Source of the DNA: Neoceratodus forsteri
Taxonomy: Eukaryota > Chordata > Ceratodontiformes > Ceratodontidae
Direction of reading: 5' to 3'
DNA: 64,000 nt
Assembly: GCA_016271365.2 (NCBI GenBank)
Contig: CM028132.1
Coordinates: forward strand, 1,188,155,001 to 1,188,219,000
Below are positions 43,352 through 54,257 of this stretch, piece after piece. Under the pieces are notes generated by a model. It was not told the DNA's origin. It did no database searches and saw only the letters and a program-made list of their open reading frames with translations. Position 1 is the first letter of the stretch. Every line of letters begins with the position of its first letter. The position numbers were made by a program, and so were the translations under genes.

Positions 43352-44765
43352 TACTGGCCCAGGACCCTGAGCTCACTCGTTGCCTTGATGACTTGGAAGG
43401 TCAGAGTCGTAGACAAAACGTATGGATCTATGGCGTTCCAGAGGGGGCCGAATCAGGAGCCCTGAATGGGATATCTTTCTTGCAATCAGTGATCCAAGAA
43501 ATACCGCACCTCCCCGGGGACTTTGATCTGGCAACAGACCGGGCCCATCACTCTTTGGGCCCAAAACCCACTAACATCAGAGTGTGATCCTGCTCCTTTG
43601 TAGCCAAGTTAACAACTTACATAGCCAAAGAGGAACTATTAAAAAGGGCATGGCAGTACAGGGAGATACAATACAAGAACAGCCGTATTTCTTTTGATAA
43701 CGATTGTACATCTGCAGTACAAGAAAGCTGGCATGCCCTCTGGCCGATCCTAAAACAACTGAGGGCTAGAAATCTATGTGCCCAAATACTATACCCTGCC
43801 AGGCTGAGAGTGGAGACGGAGAAAGGTACTGATACATTTGCCAACATATTAAATGCCTCACAATATCTGGAAGAGCTCAGGATCACTGTTACCTCTCCGG
43901 CAAAGAGAGTTTAGAGAAGGAACTTCTGCAGTTGGCATGGTCGGTGGCCAGAAAGGGGCTCACACACAACGGCAGCCCTCTGAAAAACAAACCCACTAAC
44001 CTGCGTGCTGACATTGGGGCTATGATCCGGACCTATGGAGACCCGACAAGGATGAACAGAAATGTGCCTCATCTTCAGGAATGCACAGCTGTGCCTCCCA
44101 CCTCTGAGGATAACTCATAGACTCTAGCAGATACCTGAAACGTGAATACTTCCAGGAACTTCCCTTTGCTGCAATTTCTAACTTCACGGGCCCTGCTGTG
44201 AAACTGACAGTGACAAAGAAATGCTGCACCAACAGCTGGCTTCATCCCTTTTGCTGTTTACGTTTTCTTTCCCTCGGATTGAGGTAACTTCATCCTAATA
44301 AATGGGAGCCTAGCTCACTACTACCCAGCCATACTGTAAGTACTTAGAAACCTTACTCACTATCTCTTACACAGTACCAGGTGAGACCTAGGCAAAAGCT
44401 AATTTTGTTTATGTGTTCTGAGACAGGTCTCTGTATCCAGGAGGCAATGCCATGGGGAAGCGCCCAACTCTACTTACTTTAAATTACCAGCTTTCTAGTA
44501 GAGGGTTTGTATTATTCTCTTACCATATTATGGCTGCTCCTGAACTTGTGCCATTTTCATTTCATGCTGTTATTGTTGCCTGATACAGGAGGAACGTTCG
44601 ACCTTCAACAATCGAAAACACACAACGTCTTGCTCTCTGTTGCTAAGACAAATGTGTTGTACTTCCTCATAATACTTAGGCTAAGTTCTTAAGTGCTTCT
44701 GTTTACTTGTTTATTACATTGGTAGTTACATGTATGAACCCTGACTGTTTTTTTTTTTTCCATAT
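43352..44765 (+). pseudogene. L1 ORF1, RRM and C-terminal part, plus following spacer
   Basis: The frame continues directly from 19954: VLAQDPELTRCLDDLEGQSR, then QNVWIYGVPEGAESG (RRM-like entry), FDLATDRAHHSLGPKP (about 43520-43570), a TGA, then KLTTYIAKEELLKRAWQYRE and the C-terminal ILYPARLRVETEKGTDTF up to a stop at about 43912. This is the standard domain order of L1 ORF1. From 43915 to about 44765 I see no domain. Confidence 0.8.
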
Positions 44766-47700
44766 ACAGTTTTTCTGCTCCTCGGAGCGGACAGGCGGCT
44801 CTGGCCCCTCCCTCGGAGGGGACTCATCTCTCCGGTGAGGCTTCCCTGCACCCCCCCCCACTGGTTACCCCCCAGGACAGGGCCAGTGGCAAGGTGCCGG
44901 CCTCGCCTCGGAGCCAACATCCAGATTGTTGGGGTCTGGTGCAGCCGACCATCAATGAGTACCAATGCCTATAGTCTGGGTAACAAGCTTCCTGAACTAG
45001 TGGCCTTGATGGAAGGGGAACATCTGGATATTGTGGCAGTCACAGAAACATGGTACACACACAGAACTATGACTGGGATGTAAACATACCAGGGTACACT
45101 ATCTACAGGAGGGACAGGGAGGGTAAAAGAAGAGGAGGAGGAGTAGCTGTCTACATAAAGGAAGGAATCAAAGCAACAGAACAAAAGGGTAAACGGGAAG
45201 GAGAGGAAGCACTGTGGGTCAACTTGGAGACAGGCAATGGCACCGCAATCCGCACAGGGGTTGTATACAGACCCCCATCTCAGGGGGAGGAAATGGACAA
45301 GGAAATGATGGAAGGTATCCTTAGAATGGCAGAAGAAGGGGAGATATTGTTGATGGGGATCTGAATATGCTATATGTTAACTGGAGTGCATTTGCTGCAG
45401 CCACATCAAAGAGTGGGGTCATTCTAGATGCTCTGCAGGGGGCATGACTTAGACAACTAGTATTGGAATCCACTCAGGAGGGAGCGATCTTAAACCTGGT
45501 ACTCTCAAATGGAGATGGAGAGAGGATCACAGATTTAGAAGTGGGTAGCCATCTGGGAACTAGCGACCATCGAACAGTATGGTTCATGATAAACATAGCA
45601 GTAGAGTCAAGCCATACAAAGGCAAAGGTCCTGGACTTTAGGAGGGCTGACTTTGCCAAAATGGGTGACTGCCTAAGGAATGCACTAGCAAATGGGCAGG
45701 AAGGAGGGGTGGAAGAACAATGGGGAATAATCAAAATTGCCATCACTGAGGCAACAAGCCTTTGTGTTAAATAAAACAAAATGATGTAAAAAACCACTAT
45801 GGTTCTCACAGGAGGTGGCAGGGAAGGTTAGGGAGAAAAAGATAGCATTCAGGAAGTACAAGAAATCACAGAAGGAGCAGGACAGAGAAATGTATTAGCT
45901 AAAGCAGAAGGAAATGGGGAAGGCAGTCAGAACAGCAAAGGCCCAAACCGTGGAAAAGATAGCCAACTCGGTTAAGAAGGGGGATAAAACCTTTTATAGG
46001 TACATCAGGGAGTGAAGGATGACCAAGGGAGGGGTAGTGAGGCTTAATAAAGGGGAAGGGGGTGGGCAGAGGGTGACTGTGAAAAGGCAGAGATACTAAA
46101 CAAATATGTTTGCTCAGTATTCACAAATGAAGAGGGGGAGGTACCTAAACCAAACAATAGAAACACTCTGGATATGGGGTTTGATACCAACCCATTCACA
46201 GAAGAAAGAGTTGTGAAAGAACTCTTAAAACTGAAGGTGGATAAAGTAATGGGGCCTGATGGGCTACATCCCAGAATTCTAAAAGAACTAAGGGTAGAAC
46301 TAGTGACTCCACTGACTACCCTCTTTAACAAATCATGGGAGGATGGGGTGGTACCTGAGGACTGGAGGAGGGCAGATGTTATTCCACTTCACAGAAGTGG
46401 GAGCAGGGCAGAGGCAGGAAACTACAGACCTGTTAGTTTGACCTCAGTGATGGGGAAAATGATGGAATCACTTCTGAAGGAAAGAATTGTTGAGTACCTA
46501 GAGGCCAGAGGGGCACAAGACCCAAGGCAGCATGGATTCACAGCGGGAAGGTCATGTCAGAAAAATCTAATAGATTTCTTTATCTGGGTGACCAAAGTAG
46601 TAGATCAGGGAGGGGCTGTGGACGTGGCCTACCTAGACTTTAGCAAGGCGTTTGACACAGTCCCACACAAGAGATTAATATATAAGTTAGCAGCCTTGGA
46701 GTGGGTCCCAAGATGGTAGACTGGGTAGAAAATTTGCTGGAGAACAGGACACAGAGGGTAATAGTAAACAGAGTCCATTCTGAAGAAAGGGGGTTTACTA
46801 GTGGGGTACTGCTGGGTTCAGTACTAGGACTGGTCCTCTTCAATGTCTTTGTAAGTGACATTGCAGAGAGACTGGAAGGAGAAGTATGTCTCTTTGCAGA
46901 TGACACAAAGATCTGCAACAGGGTTGATACACAAGGTGGGGTGTAAAGGATGAGAAGGGACTTGGCAAGGTTGGAGGAATGGTCAAATGTATGGCAGCTT
47001 AGATTCAATGCTAAGAAGTGCAAAGTAATGCACCTGAGAAACAAAAGCCCAGGGGAAGAGTATACAATGGGGGGTGAGATACTAACAACAACACAAATGG
47101 AAAGGGACCTGGAGGTAGTCATATCAGATGACCTAAAGGTGGGCAAGCAATGTGAGAGGGCAGTAAGGAGGGCTGGGGAATACTGGGATGTATAGGAAGA
47201 GGCATCACCAGTAGAAAACAGGAAGTTGTTATCCCTCTGTACAGACAGCTGGTGAGACCCCATCTGAGTACTGCATCCAGTTCTGGAGACCCAATCTCCT
47301 CAGGACATAGACAGGATGGAGGCAGTCCAGAGGAGGGCAACTAAAATGGTGCAGGGTCTGCACCAAAGGCATATGAAGAGACTTAGAAGCTTAACATGTA
47401 TACCCTCGAAAGGGGGGACATGATAGAAACTTTCAAGTACCTCAAGGGAATCAACAGAGTCCAAGAGGGTAGCATCTTTCAGAAAAAAAGATGTGCAAGA
47501 ACAAAGGGGCATAATTTGAAGATGGGGGGTGGCTCAAAGTAATGTGAGGAAGTATTTTTTCACGGAGAGGGTTGTGGTGCATGGAACAGCCTTCCTGAGG
47601 AGGTTGTGAAGTCGAAAACTGGGGGAACTCAAGAATGCATTGGACAGACATAAGGCAATTCTAGTGGGTGGAGGTAGGAGAAAGTAAGCTGTTGGTTAAC

Positions 47701-47800
47701 TAGGATCTGCAGCTTATCCAGTAGGTAGGGAAAAGGGCAGACTGGGTGGGCCAAGCGGTCCTTATCTGCCATCAAATTTTGTGTGTCTATGTTTCTATGG
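44766..47800 (+). mobile_element. CR1 LINE, 5'-truncated near endonuclease start
   Basis: From about 44935 the translation reads NAYSLGNKLPELVALMEGEH and DIVAVTETWYTH, and it runs through RT to about 47640. The 3' end (CAGACTGGGTGGGCCAAGCG, then TTTTGTGTGTCTATGTTTCT) matches the inserted CR1 tail at 4931-5053. It is inserted within L1 sequence; no target duplication was identified. Confidence 0.85.
44938..47645 (+). pseudogene. CR1 endonuclease/RT polyprotein
   Basis: Endonuclease: IPGYTIYRRDREGKRRGGGV, AVYIKEGIKATEQ and VVYRPPSQ (45080-45280); SHLGTSDHRTVWFMI (about 45550). RT: DKVMGPDGLHPRILKELRVE (about 46240), GNYRPVSLTSVMGKMMESLL (about 46420), DPRQHGFTAGRSCQKNLIDF, DVAYLDFSKAFDTVPHKRL (about 46620), VENLLENRTQRVIVNRV, CLFADDTKICN (about 46890), LEEWSNVWQLRFNAKKCKVM. 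The C-terminal blocks (RRATKMVQGLHQRHMKRL-like) run to about 47640. Frameshifts at about 45360, 46715, 46945 and later inactivate it. Confidence 0.88.
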
Positions 47801-47802
47801 AG

Positions 47803-48165
47803 CCTCCTAGCTCCGTCGTTTCCTCCAGTTTTTTGGCCCAGGGCCCATGAACGTACAATGGATGTGGTGACTGTCTCTGCCTCCGTGGAGGCAGTCTAAC
47901 GCCCTGGATATGGGCCCTCCCCATTCTGGGCAGTGCACCTGTGCCAACACCCAGCCACCGCTGGGTATCATTCTACAAAGCGCTGCACTGCGCCACCTCC
48001 CCTGAGGAAGGAGAGCTGTTGGCAGACACTCAGTCCTTCCTTGCCCCAGCTGACCCCCGAACGACCTGAGTCTGTTCCCGAACCCGGGTTGCTGGCATGG
48101 TACGAGGTGTGGCATCCAGCGCCTCAACCCTCTGCACCACCGGGCCCAGCCTCTGACAGTTCTTT
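47803..48165 (-). mobile_element. SINE-B copy
   Basis: Minus strand: head GGTGGTGCAGAGGGTTGAGG (about 48143), B-box-like ACCCGGGTTCGGGAACAG (about 48085), then GGGGTCAGCTGGGGCAAGG, all shared with the other three copies. It starts directly after the CR1 3' end at 47800. Confidence 0.7.
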
Positions 48166-48762
48166 TTTGTGTGTTGTCTGACTGGGGGATCAGGGCTGTG
48201 GGGAGGGGGTGGGAGAGGGCATACCCCTCCTCAAAGAAACCACAGATCCTACTGGTAATTATCATCCCAACGGGCACTACCAGCCTGGGATGGCAAACAT
48301 CCTCTGTGAGGGAGATTGTGTCACCTCCTTTCCCCCTTTCAAATTGGGGGGACTTTGTGGATCTGGTTGCATCCGGGTGGAGTTACCCTGTGGTTCCCAA
48401 TCTTAACTTTTACCTGGGGTGGGCCTCATCACAGTGAATGTCTGCAAGAGTCCTTTGTGAACTGTCACCCCCTCAATGCGGTCCCACCTAGCAGCTAAGT
48501 CAGGGCTTGTCCCTTGGTGACGCCTTTGGGGGTGACAATGAATAACCATATAGGATAACATGTTTAGGAACAGGGGAAGTGTGGGTCTTTTTAATCCCAC
48601 TCCCATATTTCCCCATTCACATTTAAAGTCTACTTCTGCTGGGAAAAAGGGGAGCCCCTACCTGAGGATATTCAAATCAGTTTCCTACAACAAAGGCGTT
48701 CAGTGGACTAGTAGCACCCCCAACCTCATATGGGGTCATGATTACATGAAATGGCAAGCAGC

Positions 48763-48802
<40 letters not shown>

Positions 48803-48863
48803 TGGGGACAATGGCTTCTATTGAGGTAGCCTTTCCAAGCTTCCATCACCATTACACACAACA
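48166..48863. other. Unassigned stretch upstream of a retroviral-type region
   Basis: Overlapping partial frames (for example 48560-48829) could be worn env surface-domain sequence given what follows, but I recognise no motif. A (TA)n microsatellite lies at about 48763-48800. Confidence 0.3.
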
Positions 48864-49271
48864 GTGTTGACGTCCGGGCAGCCAGCAGGTTCATGGATGG
48901 TTTACCTGAAGCTGTTATTCTGGCCTCTTCTCATCTGCGGATGGGAAAATTGTGCCACAGGTGTGGTGACCCAAAGACTGGCTAATACATCTCAGTCTGA
49001 CCTAGGAAGCCAAAACCAGAATCAGATTAAGACAACAGGCATGTTTGTCTTACAAAGTACATTATATAGTTCAGTGTGGACAGGACTAATAAATCTATTT
49101 ACCACACGACTTATCAGGCGGGTTTTGTATCCCTGCCTATTGTTGTTAGGTTTATGGTTGTTCATAAGTTATGCAGTTCTGGTTTTTGTGATTTATTGTT
49201 GTTGGTATCTTTCTGATCAAGGTGTGACAAGCTGGCTTATGGTATATGGAAAGGCAACACGCTGTGTTTAA
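48864..49271 (+). pseudogene. Possible retroviral Env transmembrane-region remnant
   Basis: A 135-residue open frame has a long hydrophobic span (VLYPCLLLLGLWLFISYAVL and on), preceded by a short amphipathic part and followed by a short tail, as at the end of a retroviral Env TM subunit. Its end overlaps the start of an LTR-like block, the usual position of env in a provirus. There is no fusion peptide or CX6C motif in view, so the call is tentative; a chance hydrophobic frame is the alternative. Confidence 0.35.
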
Positions 49272-50669
49272 AGTGCACAGAACAAAAGGCACTTTTATTG
49301 TGTAACCCCCCTGCAAATGGGGGTTCCCAAAAGACTTCCAGGAGCTTGCTTGAATGCTCCAAGCCTGAATGGTGTTTGGCATTTAAGCCATTTATCAGTG
49401 AGTGTTTTTAGAACCTCTGGTACTGTCTCTTTAAGAGCTGTCTGCTTGCAGACATAATTAGTTTGTATGGGGGACTGTGTGTTTCTTTGATTGAGTACCA
49501 CTCAAGCTGCTGCCAATTCACTCTATTTTTGCAGTCACTAGGAGTGCAAAGGAACCTATCTGAAAGATGTAACTGTTTGCCAGAAATCATTTACAGTAAT
49601 AATGAAATTACAGTTTGTCTAACCTGCTTTCTTTTGCAGTCAGAACTGTGTCTGCTAGTTCCCATTCTAGTTTGAACTGCTGAACTGGACCAATCAGTGT
49701 GGGGTAAGCTAGCTCTAAAATGGTGCCTTGGACGAATCAGAACTTGGACTCATAATCTGAGCCAGCCACAAGAGGATTGTATGGGCAGTGACTCTGGGAG
49801 ATGTAGTTTAGACTTCAGTGCCTTTTGGACCAACAGCAGCAGTCTATTGTGAGTGACAGCCAATCCAGTCAAGAACTGGGAGGAACTCAAAGGAAGTGCC
49901 CGGTTTTGTCGGTTGGAGTTTCAGTTGAGCTTTGGCAGTGAAGAAGGAAGGAGCCCTGTGCTTTTCAGTGTGCAGTTTTAGTCAAAAACGTGTGTAAGGC
50001 CCAGAGTTCCGGTCTGCAGCTTGTGTAACAGCTTGTTAGGACTGAATCTGTCCTGTGAAAAGAATCAAAGGATCTCTGAAGAGTAGAAACCAGGCTCACC
50101 CTGTAGAAGACTGGAAGAATTGCTGAAAATTGCACTCGGTCTGTCAGGAACTGAATCTGCTGTGTGTTCTCCCGGGTATTGTGCAGTAATTGCGATCGGG
50201 ATACAGATGCAGCCTGCCTGGTATAGTGCTTTCTTTTATATGGATGTGTGAAGAGGTTTGTGTACCTCAAGTGAGCCCTGCTGACATTGAAGGACCCTAT
50301 CTTATTTGGAGGTCGTGAGTACTAATTCAGGGTTGCTCCCTGTTGAATTGCCACATTAAATCCAAATGGAATTACTGTACTGCTGACTGTTTAATTCTCC
50401 TTTTCTCTGTGTGAAAGGGCCCCTACCAGCTGCCACGGTTTGGACTAGCCACTAGGGCTTGGGTACCCAGGGACAGTAACTGATAGGGATAGGCCTGTGC
50501 ACAGAGCCATAGGTAGATTATTAGAGTGATAAGCTAATTAACCTGATTTCCCTGTCCTTGTTATATCCCCTAAATAAATCAGAGCTGCTTGTTTCAGCAA
50601 AGTTATACTGCCTGAGGTATTTGTCTATGTTAAAGTACTGTACTGTGATTGTTGCACTGTATCTCATTT
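49223..50669 (+). mobile_element. LTR-like block
   Basis: It begins TGTGACAAGC and ends TTTCACA. It contains a CCAAT-type word (GCCAATCC, about 49858), a TATA-like TTTTATATGG (about 50233) and a poly-A signal (AATAAA, about 50572). The following bases, GGAGGTCCCAGTGAGG (50671-), resemble a tRNA-Thr primer-binding site. No second LTR copy is seen, so boundaries are uncertain. Confidence 0.45.
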
Positions 50670-51246
50670 CACAGGAGGTCCCAGTGAGGAACCAGACCTG
50701 GGGGTAAGTGTATACTGTGAAGGTAATTCTGATATATTGTGTGGGCCACTAGTGGGAAGAAAGGGGGGTTGCAGTGTCCCAGAGGGCTGTGACCAAGTTA
50801 GTTTAACTATTGCAAACCCTGACCTCTGGGTGGAGGCACCCGCCATTGGATCCAGGCCCCTCAACCTGTTAGTGGCAAATCAGGCAGGGGTAGTAGCCCC
50901 TGGGATAGCGCCATCTAGGGGTAACAATTGCTTCAAATTTAAGTTGTTACTCCAGAAAATCATAATCAGTCAGTTCCACTTCCCCAGCCTGGTCAGGCTA
51001 AATAAAGGTTAACATGAAACAGTTCTTTCAGGCTGACTTGACAAAGAAATCTTTGCACCACCTATGTGGGCCAGCAGTTTGTTCAAAATACAGTCTTAAA
51101 TGAAGCAAAAACAGTTTCTTCTTTAGCCTTCTCTTCAGGTAGTTCCCAGCAGTATATTCTACTCACTGTTATTGGCTCAGCTGGCTATACCAGTCCTTTA
51201 CCTCAGGATCCTGTTCTCCAGACATGGTCTAGTTCTCAGTAGCAGG
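50670..51246 (+). other. Leader-like or flanking sequence after the LTR-like block
   Basis: Possible primer-binding site followed by GGGGGTAAGTG (a splice-donor-like word at about 50700). No coding region recognised; the frame 50737-51012 has no known domain. Cut by the gypsy element at 51247. Confidence 0.35.
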
Positions 51247-51296
51247 TGTGACAAGGCACGACCTCGCCACAGGGTTCAGGTTCAGCTTTGCGGTGG

Positions 51297-51656
51297 TTAA
51301 GGAGCACAGTACCTCCTTACCTCGGTGTAAATTCCAGGCCAGTAGAATCTTTGGAGTACGCGGCGCAGCATTTTTTCGACCCCAAGGTGTCCTCCGAGAA
51401 GGTGAGCGTGTGCCAAATCCAGTACCGTCTTCGTGTGCTGGCGGGGGACCAGTAACTGTTCCACATCATTTTCTTCATCCGGTATCACTCTGTATAGGAG
51501 GTTATTATTTAACGTGAAATATGGTCTGGGTCCCTTGGCTTTGCTGTCTACCGGCACCCCGTTAATCTCCACAACCTCTGACCGGATATTCTGAAAGAGA
51601 GGCTCGTCTATTTGGTCCTGACCAAAGCTTCTGGAGGCTATCCCGAGGGTACTCAA
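51297..51656 (-). pseudogene. Integrase N-terminal zinc domain (H2C2)
   Basis: The frame contains LAHAHLLGGHLGVEKMLRRV, then LQRFYWPGIYTEVRRYC: the HX3-4H part and the start of the CX2C pair of gypsy integrase. The second Cys and catalytic core are lost where the sequence jumps into the remnant left LTR. Upstream YFTLNNNLLYRVIPDEE is the linker usual before this domain. Confidence 0.8.
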
Positions 51657-51955
51657 TTCAGGGGGGATTCGACTCTGTCTCTGCTTCTAGGTCCTCCTCT
51701 TCCTCCATACAACTCTCCCCTCGGACACCAGACCTCTCACCTTGTCATCCTTCTGGGAGCGGAGTTCTACCTCCCACCAGCACGGACCTGCCACTGACAG
51801 CCAGTATCTTGGTCCCTAACTTCTTACAATTCCTGCGTTCCTTTCATGATTTCCGGGACTTTCCTGCCTCCCCATACAACTCGGGGTCCCAATGCCCGTA
51901 AGGGAGATAATCGGGTGAGTCCTCTGACCCCTCAGGGATTCCTAGCAACATAGCC

Positions 51956-52357
51956 TCAGTTACCGGGGCCTAGCTCCCGGGTTCTCCCCTCATGGAGTAA
52001 TGTCTCAAACCCCGGGAAATCTCGACCCACCAGGACAGGATGTGCCAATCGAGGGAAGACCCTTACCATGACCTGCCTCTCCTCCCCCTGTGCTTCCACG
52101 GTAACTACCACCGTGGGGTAATAAAACACTGTGCCATGGACACAGGTGATCCTGGTACGTTTCTGGAAATTAATTTGAGAGGGTTGCACCAAACTGCGAA
52201 CTATAAGGGTGACCTCACTCCCCGAGTCGACAAGGGCCCTAATGGCCTGTCCTTTTACCTTAACAAGCCGGGTAAATTGGTGTGAAGAGGCGACCACCCC
52301 TAACACATTTATCAAATGGCAATTGCTCTGTGGGGACCCACCCCAGTTGCACTGCAT
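51956..52357 (-). pseudogene. Retropepsin-type protease domain
   Basis: The open frame has VKGQAIRALVDSGSEVTLIV, with the DSG catalytic triad residues, and a downstream FPRLAHPVLVGRDFPGFE, matching the flap and C-terminal part of gypsy proteases. It follows gag in the same direction. The RT expected next is absent. Confidence 0.8.
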
Positions 52358-52439
52358 TGGTTCGATCCCATTTGGGCAGTTGGCAATTACATGTCCCTGC
52401 TCCCTGCGCCCATAACAGCGGTAGCGTTCTCGGGGTGAC

Positions 52440-53334
52440 CCTGGACCCTTTGGGCTTCTAGGGGTGGCCGTATCCCCCTCTATTTTCGAACCTGAAAGTC
52501 CCTTCGTGGCCTCGGACCGCTCTTCGGTGATCTTTCTCCCTGGTCCTGTCCGGTCCGACCTCTCAGAGGGTCGAGATCTCCGGTTTGGAGTCTACCCCAA
52601 GTCCCGGGGGTAGCCGACCCCAACGTCTGGGGAAAGTTCCTTCATGGCATAATGCCGCTCCACCAAGGTGACCAGTTCATCACAGGAAGTGGGGTTGGCC
52701 TGTCCAACCCACTGTCGTAGGCTGGGCGGTAGTCCTGTTAGGAACCGGTCCATTACCAGGAGCTCCATGATTTTGGCAGCACTATGGAGCTTGGGTCGCA
52801 ACCACTTCTTGGCCAAGTGGAGGAGGTCGTACATCTGTGACTGAGGCTTCACCGACTCCCGGAATCTCCAGCTGTGGTACCTCTGGGCTCGAAGGGCTGG
52901 AGTCACTCCGGCACGGGCCAAGATCTCTTCCTTCAGTCTTGGATAGTCGGTGGCGACTCCCTCATCCAGATCATAATACGCCATCTGGGCCTCGCCGCAC
53001 AAAATCGGAGCTAAAATGCCGGCCCACTGATCCTGAGGCCATAACTCACGAGTAGCTGTCCTTTAGAAGGCGAACAAATATGCTTCAATGTCGTCAGCCG
53101 TTGTCATTTTCTGCAGACAGTGGGAAGACGTATAGTCTGGTAACCCTCTGGGGTAGGCCCTGCCTGGTGACCTTCTCCTGGCGTGGTCTCGATGAGACGC
53201 TTTACCATTTCCTGGAGGACAGCATGGTCTTTGGCCGTCGGTGTGAGCAGCAACTGGTTCGTCTCTTGTTGAGCCTGGGTAGCTTCCTGCTGGGCTGCTG
53301 TAACCTGGACCAAGGCTTTCACCATGTTCTCCAT
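52440..53334 (-). pseudogene. Gag with SCAN-type capsid domain
   Basis: Start chosen at 53334 (MENMVKALVQVTAAQQEATQ, a coiled coil). A frameshift leads to MTTADDIEAYLFAF, a stop, LWPQDQWAGILAPILCGEAQ, then the SCAN-like block: YHSWRFRESVKPQSQMYDLL, LAKKWLRPKLHSAAKIMELL, VMDRFLTGLPPSLRQWVGQA (about 52880-52650). The SCAN domain of vertebrate zinc-finger proteins is known to derive from the capsid of Gmr1-like gypsy elements. Near the C terminus CYGRREQGHVIANC (about 52410) is a zinc knuckle lacking one Cys. Capsid assembly is the family role; this copy is broken. Confidence 0.8.
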
Positions 53335-54257
53335 GCCTGGTCTCCTTTACTCTGGGGTGGTTCGGATTCCAGCCAAATTCTACGCCGTCCTGTATCCCAC
53401 TTCTCACACCATGTGTGACAAGGCACGGTTTCACCACGGGATTCAGGTTCAGCTTTGTGGTGGTTAAGGAGTCTCAGGAAGACCAGTTTGTTAACATCAA
53501 ACCAACCAGGTATATTTTTATTTCTTTAATGTGGCTGGTAACGCAGAAGTTTGGGCTTCTGCCCTTTTCCTTTTAAGCTCCACCGGGGAAAATGAAACAA
53601 AAACAGAAATAAAGAGGCCTAGCTCCAGGTGGGAGCGCTGTCTAAACAATCCCAGGCCCTAACTAGAAATCCCCTCTTCCAGAAGGGTAGACCTTCTTGA
53701 AGAACACAAACAGTAAAACGGAAAACTCACAATGAAAATAAATTTTTCTTTTTGGGTTAATTCAGGAGACCAATCTCCCGAGCGTTGCTTACGGTACTCC
53801 TGATCTGGAGCACATCCAGGCAGCTTGTCAGCCCTCTACCCTTGCAGCAACTGCCTGCTGGCTTTTCATTCCTGTTTTTAAAGCTCTCCTGTCTGTGCAG
53901 CTGCAGCCAATCAGCCAAATCAGCTGCAGCTGTACACTGACTGTCTTACTCAGGGAAACCCCCTCTCCTCCCGTACCTGAGTTTACCACACAGGCTTCAG
54001 CTGTTTTTCCCCAAAGGCTCTTTGCATGACTTAAAACTTTCTCTTTGGTTTTCAGCTCTGGTTCCTCTCTCACAGGGCAGCAGTTTCCAGCTTCTCTCTC
54101 CCTTGCTGAATTCCTCTGCCTTTTTGCAGTCTCTCTCTAATTGGTCACACCTGTGGAGGCATCCCCCCCCCCTTTGCCTGTTGCAGTCTCTACATTTTCT
54201 CATTCTCAACCAAGGGGTTAACCCCTTGTTCCCCGGTGTTGTGTTTACCCTGTCACA

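Larger units (their letters stand above)
51247..54257 (-). mobile_element. Gmr1-like gypsy LTR retrotransposon, internally deleted
   Basis: The complete right LTR (53414-54257) reads TGTGACAAGGCACG to CCCTGTCACA. The left LTR survives only as about 58 bp (51247-51304), sharing the first 50-60 bp. On the minus strand the order is LTR, primer-binding-like site (TGGTGTGAGAAGTGGGA, 53411-53395), gag, protease, then integrase N terminus. RT and RNase H are missing. Flanks GCAGG and CAAGG do not form a clean target duplication. Confidence 0.85.

Noticed and set aside
48560..48829. Env surface-domain frame
   Set aside because: No recognisable motif, and the frame runs into a TA microsatellite.
52440..53334. 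Host SCAN-zinc-finger gene
   Set aside because: It is followed by protease and integrase domains and flanked by LTR sequence; no C2H2 fingers.
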